A stretch of DNA of 18,429 bases from UBA3064 sp023258775 (GTDB lineage: Bacteria; Pseudomonadota; Gammaproteobacteria; Burkholderiales; Burkholderiaceae_E): contig JBIKXS010000049.1 in assembly GCA_044355655.1 (NCBI GenBank), positions 1-18,429 of the forward strand, read 5' to 3'. Below are positions 1-7,191 of this stretch, one piece after another. A program made the position numbers and the translations under genes. Numbering within the stretch: the first letter of the stretch is position 1; each line of letters opens with the position of its first letter. The notes beneath the pieces are model-generated. The model saw only the letters and a program-made list of their open reading frames with translations, was not told where the DNA came from and made no database searches.

Positions 1-602
1 CCTTCTGCGAGTTGTTCCATCAACTTCGCGCGTTCCTCACCTTGCGACAACTCAACGACAGCGCGACGGGACAAGACCACGTTATTGCGCTTGCGATCGA
101 GCTTGATGACCTTAAATTCCATGGTCTTGCCCTCAAAGGGCGTGGTGTCCTTGACCGGTCGGGTGTCTATAAGTGAGCCGGGAAGGAAGGCTCGGATGCC
201 GTTAGTCATGACGGTCAGCCCGCCCTTGACCTTGCCTGTGATGGTGCCTGTGACGAGCTCAGCCTGCTCGAGCGCTTTTTCTAAATTGATCCAGGCTGCT
301 AAACGCTTGGCGCGATCACGCGAAAGGCGGGTTTCGCCGTAACCGTCTTCGATCGAATCAATTGCAACCGAAACAAAGTCGCCTTCGACGACATCGATTT
401 CGCCGCGATCGTTGAAGAATTCTTCGATGGGGATGTAGCTTTCGGACTTCAGTCCGGCATTGACGACCACAAAGTTGTGATCGATGCGGATTACCTCAGC
501 GGTAATCACTTCTCCAGCGCGCATTTCTTGGCGGCTCAGAGATTCTTCAAACAATTGGGCAAAGCTTTCAGTCAAAGTTGACGATTCGGTTGCTGTTGAC
601 AA
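1..602 (-). CDS. rpsA: 30S ribosomal protein S1, N-terminal part (3' end outside window)
   Basis: Reading the minus strand from a TTG at 602-600 gives 200 codons of ribosomal protein S1, which binds mRNA on the 30S subunit and helps initiation. The product starts MSTATESSTLTESFAQLFEE, followed by the family-typical stretch SRQEMRAGEV and a first S1 fold (about residues 30-95, with VVVNAGLKSE). A second S1 fold begins near residue 115 (GKVKGGLTV, IRAFLPGSL, RKRNNVVLSRR). The start is TTG: an in-frame stop lies upstream, no ATG is near the expected N-terminus, and an AAGGA Shine-Dalgarno lies 7 nt before it. It follows cmk in the same direction with a 133-nt gap, the usual cmk-rpsA order. The gene runs off the left edge, so the remaining S1 repeats are not visible. 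Identity is certain; only the exact start is inferred. Confidence 0.97.
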   Translation of the reverse strand, partial: MSTATESSTLTESFAQLFEESLSRQEMRAGEVITAEVIRIDHNFVVVNAGLKSESYIPIEEFFNDRGEIDVVEGDFVSVAIDSIEDGYGETRLSRDRAKRLAAWINLEKALEQAELVTGTITGKVKGGLTVMTNGIRAFLPGSLIDTRPVKDTTPFEGKTMEFKVIKLDRKRNNVVLSRRAVVELSQGEERAKLMEQLAE

Positions 603-657
603 AATAATTTCCTTGGATGGGTGCTACTCGCGCCGACCGTTGATTGGATCAGGTTAC

Positions 658-677
658 CGTCGGGCTAGCGTCCGACG
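658..677 (-). promoter_or_regulatory. Inverted repeat in the rpsA leader
   Basis: A perfect 6-bp inverted repeat (CGTCGG / CCGACG) with an 8-nt loop lies about 55 nt upstream of the rpsA start, in the 133-nt cmk-rpsA gap. Downstream of the candidate promoter it would fold in the rpsA leader RNA. It has no U-run after it, so it is not an intrinsic terminator. S1 is known to repress its own translation in E. coli through a structured leader; a similar role here is only an inference. Confidence 0.4.
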
Positions 678-695
678 AAAACGGCCAGCGGTGTT

Positions 696-724
696 TAAAA
701 ACCTTTGCCAGCGAGCGCTGACAA
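696..724 (-). promoter_or_regulatory. Candidate rpsA promoter
   Basis: On the minus strand TTGTCA (724-719) is followed after 17 nt by TTTTTA (701-696), a sigma-70-like pair just after the cmk stop codon. The -35 box is good and the -10 box mediocre. A separate rpsA promoter in the cmk-rpsA gap is common in proteobacteria, but nothing here proves activity. Confidence 0.25.
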
Positions 725-735
725 AGACCAGATGT

Positions 736-1434
736 CTACCCAGACTGAACGCTACTTGACGAACTAATCCCAGGGATTGATGTCCACCAATGAAGCACTT
801 GTTGGACCGATTCGTTGATACTGAGGGAGCTACCATCAAGTATTCGCGCGCCGGCCGCCGGAGTCAAAGGCGCTACTGCACGCGATTGGTCGCGGGCGTC
901 TCGAGCCTTTAAATCAGTGAGCAGGTCGTGGAAGTTAACAGAAATTCCTTTTTCGATCAACTGCTTAGTCCTTCGTCGAGCTCGCTCTTCAACATCTGCA
1001 ATAAGAAACACTTTAAGCGGTGCATCAGGAAAAACGACCGTTCCCATGTCGCGCCCATCCGCAACCAGGCCTGGCAGCCTTCGGCAGGCCCATTGCCTTT
1101 GAAGCAATCCTTCACGCACGGAAGCTTTTGCGGCAAACTCAGACGCAAGGTTACCGATTCGCTCCTGCCGGATTAGTTCGGAGGCATCCAGGCCATTGAG
1201 CAAGATCCGATCGTCATCGAAGACAACAGGTAGCTCGCGGGCAAGCTGTTCAAGCGCTACATCGGGCATTGTTGACCCGGGTTTTAAGCCTTGACCTTCC
1301 AAATGCAAGGCGAAGACCCGATAAAGAGCGCCTGAGTCGAGATAGTGAAAGTTGAGCGTCCTGGCTAACTGTCGTGACAGCGTTCCTTTGCCTGATGCAG
1401 TCGGGCCGTCGATCGTTAGAACGGGTGCGAGCAT
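736..1434 (-). CDS. cmk: Cytidylate kinase
   Basis: The 232-residue product phosphorylates CMP/dCMP to the diphosphates with ATP in the cytoplasm. The P-loop GPTASGKGT is at residues 10-18, DSGALYR (substrate pocket) at 33-39, DGRDMGTVVFPDA at 126-138, and RDARD at 178-182 in the lid/substrate region. Length fits the short bacterial Cmk family (about 220-230). The C-terminus carries a serine-rich tail (GISSSSSVQSG) beyond the catalytic fold. The ATG at 1434 puts the P-loop at the usual distance from the N-terminus, although its Shine-Dalgarno is weak. It lies between aroA (121 nt upstream) and rpsA (133 nt downstream), a widely conserved order. Confidence 0.96.
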   Translation of the reverse strand: MLAPVLTIDGPTASGKGTLSRQLARTLNFHYLDSGALYRVFALHLEGQGLKPGSTMPDVALEQLARELPVVFDDDRILLNGLDASELIRQERIGNLASEFAAKASVREGLLQRQWACRRLPGLVADGRDMGTVVFPDAPLKVFLIADVEERARRRTKQLIEKGISVNFHDLLTDLKARDARDQSRAVAPLTPAAGARILDGSSLSINESVQQVLHWWTSIPGISSSSSVQSG

Positions 1435-1504
1435 AAAAGTAGCTTCGGATAAGCATTAAAAAAACGATAGACAAGCATCAACAAAGTTTCGGGCACGAGG
1501 TCGA

Positions 1505-1526
1505 TCTGAGCTGTCAATTGCTCAGA
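1505..1526 (-). other. Inverted repeat in the aroA-cmk gap
   Basis: TCTGAGC and GCTCAGA form a perfect 7-bp stem around an 8-nt loop in the 121-nt space between aroA and cmk. No T-run follows on either strand, so it is not a standard intrinsic terminator. It could be an RNA-processing or attenuating hairpin within the operon transcript, or a protein site. TTGACA motifs occur in this gap on the minus strand, but none has a convincing -10 partner. Confidence 0.35.
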
Positions 1527-1555
1527 CGAGTCGGTTGTCAAGCAAAGGGGGGAAC

Positions 1556-2881
1556 TCATGCTTGTTGCAACACTTGCATGCCGCAGGACTGGGCGAGCTC
1601 AACAAACCCTGGAAACGACGTGGCGACATTGCTGGTGTCGAGAATCGTGATGGCTCCACTCGAACGCTGACCGGCAACCGCGAAGGCCATAGCAATCCGG
1701 TGATCGCCCTGCGATTGAATCGTGCAGGCCTTCAAGCTCGCATCGGGCATACCCTCAATCACCATCCCGTCTGCTGTTGCCCTGACCTGTGCCCCGCAGG
1801 CAAGCAATCCGGTTTCCATTGCTGCAATCCGGTCAGACTCCTTCACCCTTAGCTCTTCTGCGCCGCGAACAATCGTCTGCCCTTGCGCGAAGCATGCAGC
1901 CACGAATAACACCGGAAATTCATCGATCGCCAAAGGAACGAGTGATGTGGGAACTTCAATGCCCCGGAGTTGGCTTGACCTGACACGAAGATCAGCAACA
2001 GGCTCGCCGCCAACTTCGCGCGGGTTGATTACTTCGATATCAGCTCCCATAAGTCTCAGGATCTCGATAACGCCGATTCGGGTGAGATTCATGCCGACAT
2101 GTTCCACGATCAGGTCCGAGCCGGGAACGATCGACGCAGCAACCAGAAAAAACGCTGCCGAGGAAATATCAGCTGGAACATCGATCTCGCAGCCATGAAG
2201 CGTCTGGCCACCCCTCAAACTTCGGCTGGCGCCCTCGATCTCAACCTTAACGCCAAAGCCACCCAACATCCGTTCGGTATGGTCTCGCGTTGGGGCGGGT
2301 TCGGTAATGCGGGTGTAGCCTTGCGCATAAAGCCCCGCGAGGAGCAGTGCAGATTTCACCTGCGCACTGGCAATTGGCATCGAGAAGTCAATGCCGTGTA
2401 AACCCGCGCTCGCCACGATACGAACAGGCGGCTTGCCATCATTGGTAACAATTTTTGCGCCCATGAGTCCAAGCGGATCAGCCACCCTTCGCATGGGCCG
2501 CTTCGAAAGCGACTCATCACCAATAAGCGTGCTTGAAAAGCTTTGACCTGCAAGTAATCCCATCATCAGCCGCATGGCGGTGCCCGCGTTCCCACAGTCA
2601 AGTTCGTGGTCTGCCGCGCTTAAGCCATGCTTGCCAAGTCCGTGCACCAGGACACGGCCTTTGTCTGGTCCTTCGATCCTCACACCGAGCGCTCGGCATG
2701 CGTTCATGGTGGAGATGGCATCTGCGCCTTCGAGAAAGCCGCTTACGGATGTCTGGCCCTCAGCGATTGCCGCCAACATGATGGCTCGATGCGAGATCGA
2801 CTTGTCGCCTGGCACTCGGATACTGCCCCGAAGCGGGCTGATGCACGTCGAGGTGAGTAGCGATTGATTGTTTAATTCCAT
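1556..2881 (-). CDS. aroA: 3-phosphoshikimate 1-carboxyvinyltransferase (EPSP synthase), class II-like
   Basis: This enzyme joins phosphoenolpyruvate to shikimate-3-phosphate, the step before chorismate. The 441-residue product has the N-terminal motif PGDKSISHR (24-32, Lys27 in the substrate site), GNAGTAMR (97-104), SLSKRPMRR (124-132), ASAQVKSA (171-178), IDEFP (319-323, catalytic Asp320), KESDR (347-351) and DHRIAM (393-398). SISHR and INPREVGGE place it with the class II or Pseudomonas TyrA-AroA-fusion type, not the class I type that I recall as usual in Burkholderia and Bordetella. It has glycine at residue 100, where the CP4 enzyme has alanine. The reading frame is open further upstream, but the ATG at 2881 shares one base with the tyrA stop (TAATG) and gives the expected N-terminus, so coupled translation with tyrA is likely. 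Confidence 0.96.
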   Translation of the reverse strand: MELNNQSLLTSTCISPLRGSIRVPGDKSISHRAIMLAAIAEGQTSVSGFLEGADAISTMNACRALGVRIEGPDKGRVLVHGLGKHGLSAADHELDCGNAGTAMRLMMGLLAGQSFSSTLIGDESLSKRPMRRVADPLGLMGAKIVTNDGKPPVRIVASAGLHGIDFSMPIASAQVKSALLLAGLYAQGYTRITEPAPTRDHTERMLGGFGVKVEIEGASRSLRGGQTLHGCEIDVPADISSAAFFLVAASIVPGSDLIVEHVGMNLTRIGVIEILRLMGADIEVINPREVGGEPVADLRVRSSQLRGIEVPTSLVPLAIDEFPVLFVAACFAQGQTIVRGAEELRVKESDRIAAMETGLLACGAQVRATADGMVIEGMPDASLKACTIQSQGDHRIAMAFAVAGQRSSGAITILDTSNVATSFPGFVELAQSCGMQVLQQA

Positions 2882-3768
2882 TAAGCAAAGTCCTGTAATT
2901 GCTGGCGCCAATGCGATGCAGCAGCGAGTAAATCGATCAGTCTCTGTCGGTCCTCTTGCTCGATACAGCGCATCAATTCATCAAGCGCGCCACGATGGCG
3001 TTGTGCCGAGGCGAGAGTAGCGTCCTTATTGGATAAAAGAATATCTGCCCAAAGCGTAGGATTACTGGCTGCAATCCTCGTCGTGTCTTTGAGCCCTGCG
3101 CCCGCGCGGGCCAGGCTATGGTCAGCTAGCGGCCCACTCGCAATACCAAGGCAAAGCGCAAAGGCTGCGGCATGGGGCCAATGCGAGACTTCTGCATAGA
3201 CGGCGTCATGTAGCTTAGGATCAATGACAGCAGTACGCGCGCCTAAGGATTGCCAGAAGCGACTGACAAGCTTAAAGCTATCTGCGTCCTGCTCATCGTT
3301 CGGGCAAAGCAATACGCTTCGCTCTAAAAATAAATCGGGATTGGCTGCTGCAGCGCCCCGCCGCTCGGAGCCGGCAATCGGGTGTGCAGCTATAAAGCGT
3401 GATTGATGGGGCCCGAGTGCCTTGGCCGCTTCGATGATGCCTTGTTTGCTGCTGCCGGTATCCGTAAGAACTGCAAGCTTCTTGCCCGAACGGAGTTGTT
3501 GGTCGAGCGTTTGGGCAATCGTGGGCATCAACTCAATGATGCTGCTTACCGGCGCGCTTAAAACCAGCAAATCAGAGTCGTCAAGACAATCGCTTGCCTG
3601 CTCACACACCCGATCAATCCAACCGGCAGCCAAGGCGACTTTCGCGTCCTCGCCTGGTGAGTAGGCTACTACGCGCAACGCCACCGCGCGTGCCTTCACT
3701 GCGGCAGCCACCGACGCACCAATCATGCCGATGCCGACGATGCCAATTTGCCGCACAAGCTCGGTCAT
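2881..3768 (-). CDS. tyrA: Prephenate dehydrogenase
   Basis: The 295-residue protein oxidatively decarboxylates prephenate to 4-hydroxyphenylpyruvate on the way to tyrosine. A Rossmann dinucleotide motif is at residues 12-17 (GIGMIG), DTGSSK at 103-108, and the prephenate-binding HPIAGSE at 129-135. No chorismate mutase or ACT domain is attached, so this is the short monofunctional form. The open frame extends 36 codons upstream into hisC, but the ATG at 3768 starts 11 codons before the nucleotide-binding motif, as expected, and lies 8 nt after the hisC stop. Its stop codon overlaps the aroA ATG by one base. In pseudomonads the corresponding genes are fused into one TyrA-AroA polypeptide; here they are separate but probably translationally coupled. 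Confidence 0.95.
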   Translation of the reverse strand: MTELVRQIGIVGIGMIGASVAAAVKARAVALRVVAYSPGEDAKVALAAGWIDRVCEQASDCLDDSDLLVLSAPVSSIIELMPTIAQTLDQQLRSGKKLAVLTDTGSSKQGIIEAAKALGPHQSRFIAAHPIAGSERRGAAAANPDLFLERSVLLCPNDEQDADSFKLVSRFWQSLGARTAVIDPKLHDAVYAEVSHWPHAAAFALCLGIASGPLADHSLARAGAGLKDTTRIAASNPTLWADILLSNKDATLASAQRHRGALDELMRCIEQEDRQRLIDLLAAASHWRQQLQDFA

Positions 3769-3776
3769 TACTAACG

Positions 3777-4907
3777 CTATCCCTTGGCCTGCGGCCGTTC
3801 GATATGAAGGGCTTTGGCAAGCGCACTTATCAAGGCATTGTTTTCCTCGGGTAAACCCACCGAGACACGCAGCCATGCAGCAAGACCGTAGTTGGCGACA
3901 GGCCTGACGATGACACCATCGCGCAGCAATGCTTCATAGACTGTGGCCGCATCGCCCACCTTAACGAGCACAAAATTGGCATAAGACGGCACATAGGGCA
4001 GCTTCATGGCTTCGAATGCCGATTGCAATTGCTCAAGACCGGCGCGATTGAGGCTATAGCTTTTCGCCAGGAAAGCGTCGTCGGCAAGGGCTGCTGTTGC
4101 CGCCGCCAAGGCAAGGCTATTGACATTGAAAGGCTGCCGTATGCGATTCAGCAAATCGGTCACTGCTTCTTGGGCGATGGCGTAGCCGATTCTGAGTCCA
4201 GCCAAGCCATAGGCCTTGCTGAGGGTGCGCGAAACAATCAGGTTGGGATAGCTGCGAACCCAAGCAATGCTATCCATTCTCACCTCTGGTGGCAGGTAGT
4301 CGGTGTAGGCCTCATCCAGGACCACAGCGACAGTTTGTGGCATGCGCCTGAGCATGGCTTCGATTTGAGAGGCCGACACAAAGGTACCGGTTGGGTTATT
4401 CGGATTCGCGATGAATATAATTCTTGTATCGTCATCGATGGCTTGGACCATCGCTTCAAGGTCATGACCCAAGTTCTTGGCCGGTACAACCACATGCTTG
4501 GCCCCGATGGCCTGGGTTGCCAGTGCATAAACCGCAAACGAGTGCTGGGCATAGATTGAGCCTAGCCCCGGTTGCAAGAATGCGCGCGCTGCCATCTCGA
4601 GTATGTCGTTGGAGCCATTACCGAGTGTGATCCAGTCAGCCGGTACTTGGTGCTTGATTGCCAAAGCGGCTTTGAGTTCGAAGCCGTTTGAGTCAGGGTA
4701 ACGGCCCAAATCGGCCGCTGCCGCCTGCATGGCTGCAAGCGCCGATGCCGGCATACCGAGTGGATTTTCGTTGGAGGCGAGTTTGACGATAGCCTGAGGG
4801 TTTAAGCCATACTCGCGAGCCAGTTCTTCAATCGGCTTACCAGCACGATAAGGTGAAATTGCACGGACATAGTCAGGAGATTGTTCAAGAATCAAGTGCG
4901 ATGTCAT
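3777..4907 (-). CDS. hisC: Histidinol-phosphate/aromatic aminotransferase (HisC family)
   Basis: This is a 376-residue PLP-dependent aminotransferase of class I/II. Motifs are LASNENPLG (43-51), NPNNPTGT (168-175), LDEAYTDY (197-204) and the PLP-lysine segment SRTLSKAYGLAGLRIGY with Lys231. The family converts imidazole-acetol phosphate to histidinol phosphate, and several members also transaminate phenylpyruvate and 4-hydroxyphenylpyruvate. Its position between pheA (13 nt) and tyrA (8 nt), far from other his genes, suggests that the aromatic activity matters here. This matches the hisC2-type location in Pseudomonas. The ATG at 4907 was chosen over the longer open frame because an AAGGT Shine-Dalgarno precedes it and the upstream codons overlap pheA. 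Substrate preference cannot be read from sequence. Confidence 0.93.
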   Translation of the reverse strand: MTSHLILEQSPDYVRAISPYRAGKPIEELAREYGLNPQAIVKLASNENPLGMPASALAAMQAAAADLGRYPDSNGFELKAALAIKHQVPADWITLGNGSNDILEMAARAFLQPGLGSIYAQHSFAVYALATQAIGAKHVVVPAKNLGHDLEAMVQAIDDDTRIIFIANPNNPTGTFVSASQIEAMLRRMPQTVAVVLDEAYTDYLPPEVRMDSIAWVRSYPNLIVSRTLSKAYGLAGLRIGYAIAQEAVTDLLNRIRQPFNVNSLALAAATAALADDAFLAKSYSLNRAGLEQLQSAFEAMKLPYVPSYANFVLVKVGDAATVYEALLRDGVIVRPVANYGLAAWLRVSVGLPEENNALISALAKALHIERPQAKG

Positions 4908-4920
4908 GACTTTATACCTT

Positions 4921-6018
4921 TTAGCGCGAATCGGTCTCGTCGCTAGCGCGAGGATACGAGCCAATGATTTTGATAAAGGCTGCGCGTTGTCTCAACTCAT
5001 CGAGTGCAGCGGCGACCGCTGCATCGTTTTGATGACCTAAGACGTCGATATAGAAATAATACTCCCAGGTGCCCTGTCGCGCGGGTCGGGACTCAAAGCG
5101 TTTCATCGATACGCCATGTCGAGCAAGCGGCTCGATCAAGCTGTGAACAGCGCCTGCTTTATCGGGCACCGAAAGTATGAGCGAGGTTTGATCCATGCCA
5201 GACGCGGCGCAGGCATACCGACCAATGACGGCAAATCGGGTTCGATTATGAGGATCATCTTGAATCGATCCTCTTGTGATATTTAAAGCATAACGTTCTG
5301 CGGCAAGCTCTGATGCAATGCCTGCCGTGTCTTGCGATAGCGAAGCCAGTCGTGCGCCTTCTGCATTGGAAGATACGGGCACCCGTTGCGCGTGAGGCAA
5401 GTGCTTATCGAGCCATCCTGCGCATTGCGCAAGCGCTTGCGGGTGGGCGCAGACTTTTGCGATGGTCTCGAGCTTAGTCGATTGACTGAGCAGGTTGTGC
5501 TTAACCGGCAGGGAAACTTCAGCGCTAATGACGAGTGCCGACTGAAGCATTAAATCAAGCGAACGATTGACCGCGCCCTCGGAGGAGTTTTCAACCGGAA
5601 CAATGCCGAAGTCCGCTTGTTGAGATTCGGTTGTACGAAAAACTTCGTCGATGCTTGAGCACGAAACCGGCTCGACCCCATGGCCAAATTGCTTCAGCAA
5701 GGCAATCTCTGAAAATGTTCCGGATGGTCCCAGAAAGGCAACACGAAGTCTGCGCTCTATTTCCCGACAGCCTGAGATGATTTCCCGCCAAATCGATTCG
5801 ATACGCTCGCCGGCTAATGGGCCCTCGTTCGCATGTCGCAGCCGCTGGATGATTTGAGCTTCTCGCTCGGGACGCCACACAGGCGCATTGGAGCCCTCTT
5901 TAAGGTGTCCAACAGCTTTTGCGAGCTTGGCACGTTCGCAAATAAGCGCAAGCAACTGATCATCCACCGAATCAATGGCAGTGCGAAATCCGGCAAGCGT
6001 TGAGGGTGTGTCAGCCAT
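4921..6018 (-). CDS. pheA: Bifunctional chorismate mutase / prephenate dehydratase (P-protein)
   Basis: The 365-residue product converts chorismate to prephenate and then to phenylpyruvate. Residues about 8-90 form an AroQ-type chorismate mutase helix bundle (FRTAIDSVDDQLLALICER). Residues about 92-270 form the dehydratase (FLGPSGTFSE 95-104, PVENSSEGAVN 141-151, catalytic TRF at 260-262). Residues about 278-355 form an ACT domain with the phenylalanine-binding ESRP at 309-312, which predicts feedback inhibition by phenylalanine. An in-frame TTG lies four codons upstream (6030), but the ATG at 6018 is preferred. The ATG overlaps the serC stop by 8 nt (ATGGCTGA), so coupled translation is likely. 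The hisC start follows 13 nt after its stop. Confidence 0.96.
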   Translation of the reverse strand: MADTPSTLAGFRTAIDSVDDQLLALICERAKLAKAVGHLKEGSNAPVWRPEREAQIIQRLRHANEGPLAGERIESIWREIISGCREIERRLRVAFLGPSGTFSEIALLKQFGHGVEPVSCSSIDEVFRTTESQQADFGIVPVENSSEGAVNRSLDLMLQSALVISAEVSLPVKHNLLSQSTKLETIAKVCAHPQALAQCAGWLDKHLPHAQRVPVSSNAEGARLASLSQDTAGIASELAAERYALNITRGSIQDDPHNRTRFAVIGRYACAASGMDQTSLILSVPDKAGAVHSLIEPLARHGVSMKRFESRPARQGTWEYYFYIDVLGHQNDAAVAAALDELRQRAAFIKIIGSYPRASDETDSR

Positions 6019-7141
6019 GGCGTTGCTCAAAGCTTTTCATGAAAGAGGCCAAGGCTTGAACGCCTTCAAGCGGCATGGCGTTATAGATGGAAGCACGCAT
6101 GCCGCCAACAACCCGATGACCTTTCAAGGCGACTAAACCTGCCTCGTGGCTTTCCTTGAGGAATTGGGCATTGAGGTTCTCGTCGCGCAGAAAAAAACAA
6201 ACATTCATTTTGGAGCGATAAGCGGGGTCAATCGTGTTGTAATAAAAATCAGATTTATCTATCGTGTCATAAAGGAGTTCGGCTTTTTGTGCGTTGACCT
6301 TTGCAATCGCGTCAACGCCACCCTTGGCGATAAGCCATTCGAACACAAGACCGGCAAGATAAATACTGTAGGTTGGTGGGGTGTTGTACATTGAATCGTT
6401 TTCTGCAACGATCTTATAGTTAAACGCGCTTGGGCAAAGTGGATGCGCTCGACCAAGCAAGTCTTTTCGAATAATCACAAAGGTCAATCCGGCAGGCCCG
6501 ATATTCTTTTGCGCACCGCCGTAAAGAAGGCCAAATTCGGACACATCGATCGCTTCGGACAAAACTGTCGAGCTAAGGTCTGCAACCACCGGCATGTCTT
6601 TGGGTGCTTGATGGCTTTCATGCCCTCGATCGACCAATCCGTCAAAAGCCAGGCCATCGATGGTTTCGTTAACGCAAAGATGAAGGTAGGCCGCATTGGG
6701 GTCGATTTTCCAATGCGAGCGTGGCGGCATGCTCTGATAACGACCTTGAGCATCGGCACCATCCGCGACGATTTGCACCTCGCCGTAGCGCGCAGCCTCC
6801 TTGGCAGAACGCGCTGACCATTGACCGGTAATTAAATAATTGGCCTTGCCTTGTGGGAGCATTAAATTTAGGGGAACAATGCTGTTTTCCCCTATCGCGC
6901 CACCTTGCATGAATAGGATTTCATAATGATCCGGAATATGTAATAGTCGCCTGAAATCATCTTTCGCTTTAGCCGCGACTTCCATGAATTCCTTGCCGCG
7001 ATGGCTTACCTCCATGACCGACACGCCCATGCCACGCCAGTTAAGCATTTCTGCCGCTGCTTTTTCAAGTACCTCGGTTGGAAGCGCTGCAGGGCCTGGC
7101 GAAAAGTTAAAGACGCGATGAGAGGTTTGATGGCTTGTCAC
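6011..7141 (-). CDS. serC: Phosphoserine aminotransferase
   Basis: SerC transfers an amino group from glutamate to 3-phosphohydroxypyruvate for serine synthesis and also serves pyridoxal-phosphate synthesis. The 376-residue protein has FNFSPGPAALP (11-21), MEVSHRGKEF (43-52), the PLP-site region VVADLSSTVLS (185-195) and the lysine motif GGAQKNIGPAG with Lys212. The open frame could begin at a TTG (7180), but a GTG at 7141 has GAGGAG nine nt upstream and puts the conserved FNFSPGP at the usual distance, so GTG is the chosen start. It follows gyrA by 50 nt with no visible terminator and overlaps pheA by 8 nt. Confidence 0.96.
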   Translation of the reverse strand: MTSHQTSHRVFNFSPGPAALPTEVLEKAAAEMLNWRGMGVSVMEVSHRGKEFMEVAAKAKDDFRRLLHIPDHYEILFMQGGAIGENSIVPLNLMLPQGKANYLITGQWSARSAKEAARYGEVQIVADGADAQGRYQSMPPRSHWKIDPNAAYLHLCVNETIDGLAFDGLVDRGHESHQAPKDMPVVADLSSTVLSEAIDVSEFGLLYGGAQKNIGPAGLTFVIIRKDLLGRAHPLCPSAFNYKIVAENDSMYNTPPTYSIYLAGLVFEWLIAKGGVDAIAKVNAQKAELLYDTIDKSDFYYNTIDPAYRSKMNVCFFLRDENLNAQFLKESHEAGLVALKGHRVVGGMRASIYNAMPLEGVQALASFMKSFEQRHG

Positions 7142-7191
7142 GAACAAAGGCTCCTCGGAAGAATCTGAAAGCCCAAACAAACGCCAGCGGC

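Noticed and set aside
1507..1545. TTGACA-like -35 boxes on the minus strand in the aroA-cmk gap
   Set aside because: No acceptable -10 box lies at 16-18 nt, so no cmk promoter is called.
1722..2198. 158-residue plus-strand open frame inside aroA
   Set aside because: It is a Ser/Thr/Ile-rich shadow of the aroA codons without motifs.
4023..4559. 178-residue plus-strand open frame inside hisC
   Set aside because: It lies opposite the conserved PLP-lysine region of hisC and has no family-like segment.
7142..7191. Possible terminator between gyrA and serC
   Set aside because: No stable stem followed by T-run is seen on the minus strand; readthrough is more likely.
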